From: CALJFL01 sp036961205
GTDB taxonomy: Bacteria; Pseudomonadota; Gammaproteobacteria; Pseudomonadales; Halieaceae
Direction of reading: 5' to 3'
DNA length: 64,000 bases
NCBI GenBank assembly: GCA_036961205.1
Contig: JBALVI010000009.1
Location: 1 to 64,000, forward strand
Below the pieces are notes generated by a model. That model made no database searches, was not told the DNA's origin, and saw only the letters and a list, made by a program, of their open reading frames with translations. Below, in pieces: positions 61,582 to 64,000 of the stretch. Made by a program: the position numbers and the translations under genes. Positions within the stretch are counted from its first letter, which is position 1, and every line of letters begins with the position of its first letter.

Positions 61582-63174
61582 TCAGCGTGAAAGGTTCCAG
61601 AGGGTAAGTCCATGAATGGCGTTGCGGATGTCCATGGAGATGTTCACCGATTTAATCGCCGCGCGCGCCTGCAGATCCCACACAGTCACTGTCGAGGGCG
61701 ATGAACCAGCAATGACGATGTCTTCACGGTAGGTACACAGGCCACGGCCGAAACCCTGCCTGGCTAATTTCTCGTCCCCAAGCTCGGTATTTAACAAGGT
61801 CTCTACAGGGTATTGCGGGACGTCGAGATAACAAAACGCATCGTCGGATTCAAAGCTGAGCAAATCTGAGTTCGTATCGTTGTACAGTGCGCCGCCACCA
61901 TATTTCATTGCATTGTGTATGCCAGGAGGCAGCTTGCGGTAAGGCTTCAAATTCTGTTCGTCTATATGCAGTAAAAACGGTAGCCCGCGCCCGCTCAGAT
62001 ACAGTCCAGATGCGTCGCGAGACACATTATTCAGGTGGATCGCGTTACCGGCAGCCGGTCCGTTGCCGGCCCTGGGATTGAAGTTCTGCAGGTGTAACGT
62101 ATCTTTGTTGCGAGGTCTTACACACCAGCCTTGGTCAAATTCGCGAGACTTGAGATTGAACTGAAGCACGGCATCGAACCCAGTCGAGGTTATCAATAGC
62201 GAGTCTTCGTAAAGACAAATCTCATGGGCGTGACGGAGATAGGGATTACGCCAGGATGCCAGTTGGTTGAAATCCCGGTCGTAGCAAAACAGCTCGTCGC
62301 TGGCGGCAATAAACACCTGATCGCCATAAACGGCGACACCTCGCAGACCTCTATCCCAGCCCCGGCCCTCCCAGCTGATATCGCAGGTGTCCCAATCCAG
62401 AACTTGCTCAATCTCCTCAGATTGCAGGTCGATAAGATAAACCCCGCCGTGACTTTCGTCTTTGTGCGCACCGCGTATCACCGAAGTGGCGATAACGGTT
62501 GGTAGCGGATAGTCCAGTCGGGGTGGGGGCGGCGGGCTAGCGCTATTAACCATGCGCTGCTTACGTCTTTTGTCGAAGCCTGCAGTCATCACTTTCGGGC
62601 TGTTAATCTCTGCAGGTAGGTAGTCGATGATCAAATGAATCCGATCCGTATCGCCCTCGTTGGCGACGCTGTGGACCACGCGATTGTTAAATTCGTAGAT
62701 CTCGCCCACGGCAAACTGCACATTGTGTCCATCGATGTCGAATCGAATTCCGCTGTTAGTGGTTAGTGGTACGTGAACCCTGTGAGCGGCGACCAGCATC
62801 ATAGATTGGTCTATATGCGGCATGATTTTGCTGTTCGGTCGCATGCGGGCAAACTGTATACGGGTGACAATACCTCCCGCGCCTAAAAGCGAAACCACGC
62901 TGTCCAAAATGGGTTGTACTTGCTCGTGCAGCGACTCCCAGCCGCTCTGCAGTGTTATATCCGAGTCCTTCAAAGGTCTTAGCGCGGCGATTTCGTTAAA
63001 GGATTTTGCTGGAATTGATTTTAGAAATATCGAATTGGTTTCGCGATAAAAGGCCAGGTCGCGACGTAACTTTTCGTCCGCTTGCCAGGTCTGTTCCGGT
63101 AAGGAAAGTATCTGCTCCGAGAGCGCAGAGATGTCCACCGAGCCGAGATGGCGGTATGGAGTGGTTATCCACAT
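61582..63174 (-). CDS. Aspartyl/asparaginyl beta-hydroxylase domain fused to a beta-propeller-like domain
   Basis: The 530-residue product has two parts. Residues 1-190 look like an AspH-type 2-oxoglutarate oxygenase, with iron ligands H120 and D122 (IMPHIDQS) and H168 (NRVVHSV) and 2-oxoglutarate Arg178 (RIHLIIDY). After a proline-rich linker (SPPPPPRLDYPLP, about 212-224), residues 230-530 carry repeated beta units such as GGVYLIDLQSEEIEQVLDWD and LRGVAVYGDQVFIAASDELFCYD, typical of a propeller. No signal peptide. It lies upstream of the receptor on the same strand. Substrate unknown. Confidence 0.75.
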   Translation of the reverse strand: MWITTPYRHLGSVDISALSEQILSLPEQTWQADEKLRRDLAFYRETNSIFLKSIPAKSFNEIAALRPLKDSDITLQSGWESLHEQVQPILDSVVSLLGAGGIVTRIQFARMRPNSKIMPHIDQSMMLVAAHRVHVPLTTNSGIRFDIDGHNVQFAVGEIYEFNNRVVHSVANEGDTDRIHLIIDYLPAEINSPKVMTAGFDKRRKQRMVNSASPPPPPRLDYPLPTVIATSVIRGAHKDESHGGVYLIDLQSEEIEQVLDWDTCDISWEGRGWDRGLRGVAVYGDQVFIAASDELFCYDRDFNQLASWRNPYLRHAHEICLYEDSLLITSTGFDAVLQFNLKSREFDQGWCVRPRNKDTLHLQNFNPRAGNGPAAGNAIHLNNVSRDASGLYLSGRGLPFLLHIDEQNLKPYRKLPPGIHNAMKYGGGALYNDTNSDLLSFESDDAFCYLDVPQYPVETLLNTELGDEKLARQGFGRGLCTYREDIVIAGSSPSTVTVWDLQARAAIKSVNISMDIRNAIHGLTLWNLSR

Positions 63175-63345
63175 AGATCACCATCCTGCGGGATTGTTGG
63201 GGATCGGTGAGATTGGAAATTGAGCCGGCACATGTTGGGCAGTTTACCTGAATTGGTGTAGTTTAAGAGTCCCTGATGGGCTCACCCTATGACTTTTCTG
63301 GTGGCGGCGCATCTTCGAACTTTAAATCAGCGGGTAGGTAGATAT

Positions 63346-63789
63346 ATGGCTTTGGATAAACAAAAACTGGAACGCGAGTTTTTCCGCATGCTCAACAGGG
63401 TGATCGAGCCAGCCGTGCGCAAAGGCATAGGCTCTCCCCGTTTTGTTCCCGGTGGGCTTATCGTTCTGGAAACGGTGGGCTTTAAAAGCGGTGTGAAGAG
63501 ACGGATGCCTCTGGCAGCGACGCGTTTGGGCGGCTATGTGTTTATTAGCACGCTACGGGGCGACCGATCCCTGTGGGTAAAGAATCTGCAAAAGCGACCA
63601 AGCACGCACTATTATCTGGGCGGTAAGCGGCGGGCCGCCAAGGCTTTTGTGATGATGCCTGGCAAGCGTTACCGCCGGCCCAGTTCACTGCCGCCCTTTA
63701 TTGGCAAAATCACTGACTTTCTGGCGCCATATACCAAGGCGGGCTGGGCGTTTGCGGTGCTCGCCCCCGTGAAGGTCGAAAAGGATTAG
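63346..63789 (+). CDS. DUF385 / nitroreductase-like deazaflavin-dependent family protein
   Basis: The 147-residue product has the pattern GGLIVLETVGFKSGVKRRMP and LWVKNLQKRPSTHYYLGGKRRAAKAFVM, as in the split-barrel family that includes mycobacterial deazaflavin-dependent nitroreductase. Gammaproteobacteria generally lack F420, so the cofactor here may differ. ATG at 63346 preceded by GGTAGGTAG is preferred over an ATG 19 codons upstream. Confidence 0.75.
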   Translation: MALDKQKLEREFFRMLNRVIEPAVRKGIGSPRFVPGGLIVLETVGFKSGVKRRMPLAATRLGGYVFISTLRGDRSLWVKNLQKRPSTHYYLGGKRRAAKAFVMMPGKRYRRPSSLPPFIGKITDFLAPYTKAGWAFAVLAPVKVEKD

Positions 63790-63836
63790 CAGGGGAGTTA
63801 TGCTTGCAAGCTCACTATCCGCATGAGTTTTTGGCA

Positions 63837-64000
63837 ATGAATCTGTTACTACAATGTAGGCGGTCTAGCGGTTGGGTTTCATCCGCGGTGCTTGGCTTGG
63901 CTGTTTGTATCACGCTGCAGCCGCTTGCGGCTGCAGATGAAAAAACCGCCAAACCCGTGTTACACGGCAAGCATTGGGTGGCAGTGACCGGTAAACCTCT
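63837..64000 (+). CDS. Start of an exported protein, probable gamma-glutamyltransferase family (3' end outside window)
   Basis: From the ATG at 63837 the frame stays open to the window end (54 full codons). It starts with a signal peptide (VLGLAVCITLQPLAAA, cleavage after AAA likely), then KPVLHGKHWVAVTGKP. This mature N-terminus resembles that of periplasmic gamma-glutamyltransferase-family proteins, but the catalytic part is not in the window. The start lacks a strong ribosome-binding site. Confidence 0.5.
   Translation, partial: MNLLLQCRRSSGWVSSAVLGLAVCITLQPLAAADEKTAKPVLHGKHWVAVTGKP

Noticed and set aside
1..64000. CRISPR arrays, tRNA, rRNA, prophage or insertion sequences
   Set aside because: No regularly spaced direct repeats, no cloverleaf candidates, and no transposase, integrase or phage structural genes were seen.

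Overview
The window reads as a chromosome segment from a marine-type gammaproteobacterium near the Pseudomonadales/Cellvibrionales, possibly of the OM60/NOR5 (Halieaceae) kind. This is inference. It rests on a complete gammaproteobacterial S10-spc-alpha ribosomal block, Pseudomonas-like uvrA-MFS-ssb order, a fabA-fabB pair, and an accessory half rich in acyl-CoA dehydrogenases, a TonB receptor and a TPR-sulfotransferase. A run of exactly 100 N at 15515-15614 shows it is a scaffold.

Layout. 1-408: C-terminal end of tuf, then a terminator, a 187-bp structured repeat and a TM2 membrane gene. 1407-15402: rpsJ to rplQ (28 genes including secY and rpoA) with good sigma70 promoters ahead of rpsJ and rpsM, an internal hairpin-T tract between rpsM and rpsK, and a final terminator. 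15460-15869: two copies of a 145-bp hairpin-rich repeat, one broken by the N gap. 15994-25599: uvrA, MFS, ssb, an RmlD-like protein without the catalytic Tyr/Lys pair, moaB-moeA, a second 187-bp structured repeat, and fabB/fabA. 25860-32160: manC-galU-manB (GDP-mannose and UDP-glucose supply), convergent pgi, and ispB. 32294-35849: rplU-rpmA, a pair of inverted 75-bp hairpins, obgE and proB. 35870-40436: aldehyde dehydrogenase with an upstream operator-like palindrome, a small membrane protein, a ZIP transporter, a methyltransferase-like membrane protein and hemH. 40630-50585: a + strand catabolic block (M20 amidohydrolase, SDR, DUF1993, three acyl-CoA dehydrogenases, GST) followed by two Coq8-type kinases. 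50615-64000: an MFS gene behind a terminator-containing leader, dipeptidase, lipoprotein acylase, OYE-family reductase, TPR-sulfotransferase, TonB receptor, AspH-propeller fusion, a DUF385 protein and the start of a probable gamma-glutamyltransferase.

The most unusual content is non-coding. Two 187-bp elements (549-735 minus, 23547-23733 plus) share three near-identical blocks, while the stems between them have different sequences but remain perfectly self-complementary. Both lie in the same orientation just behind a stop codon. A second pair of 75-bp hairpins (33159-33233 and 33332-33406) shows the same pattern: a conserved 23-nt loop and compensated stem changes. Together they suggest families of elements kept for their structure. 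The most interesting protein locus is the TonB receptor with a TPR-sulfotransferase and an AspH-beta-propeller fusion.
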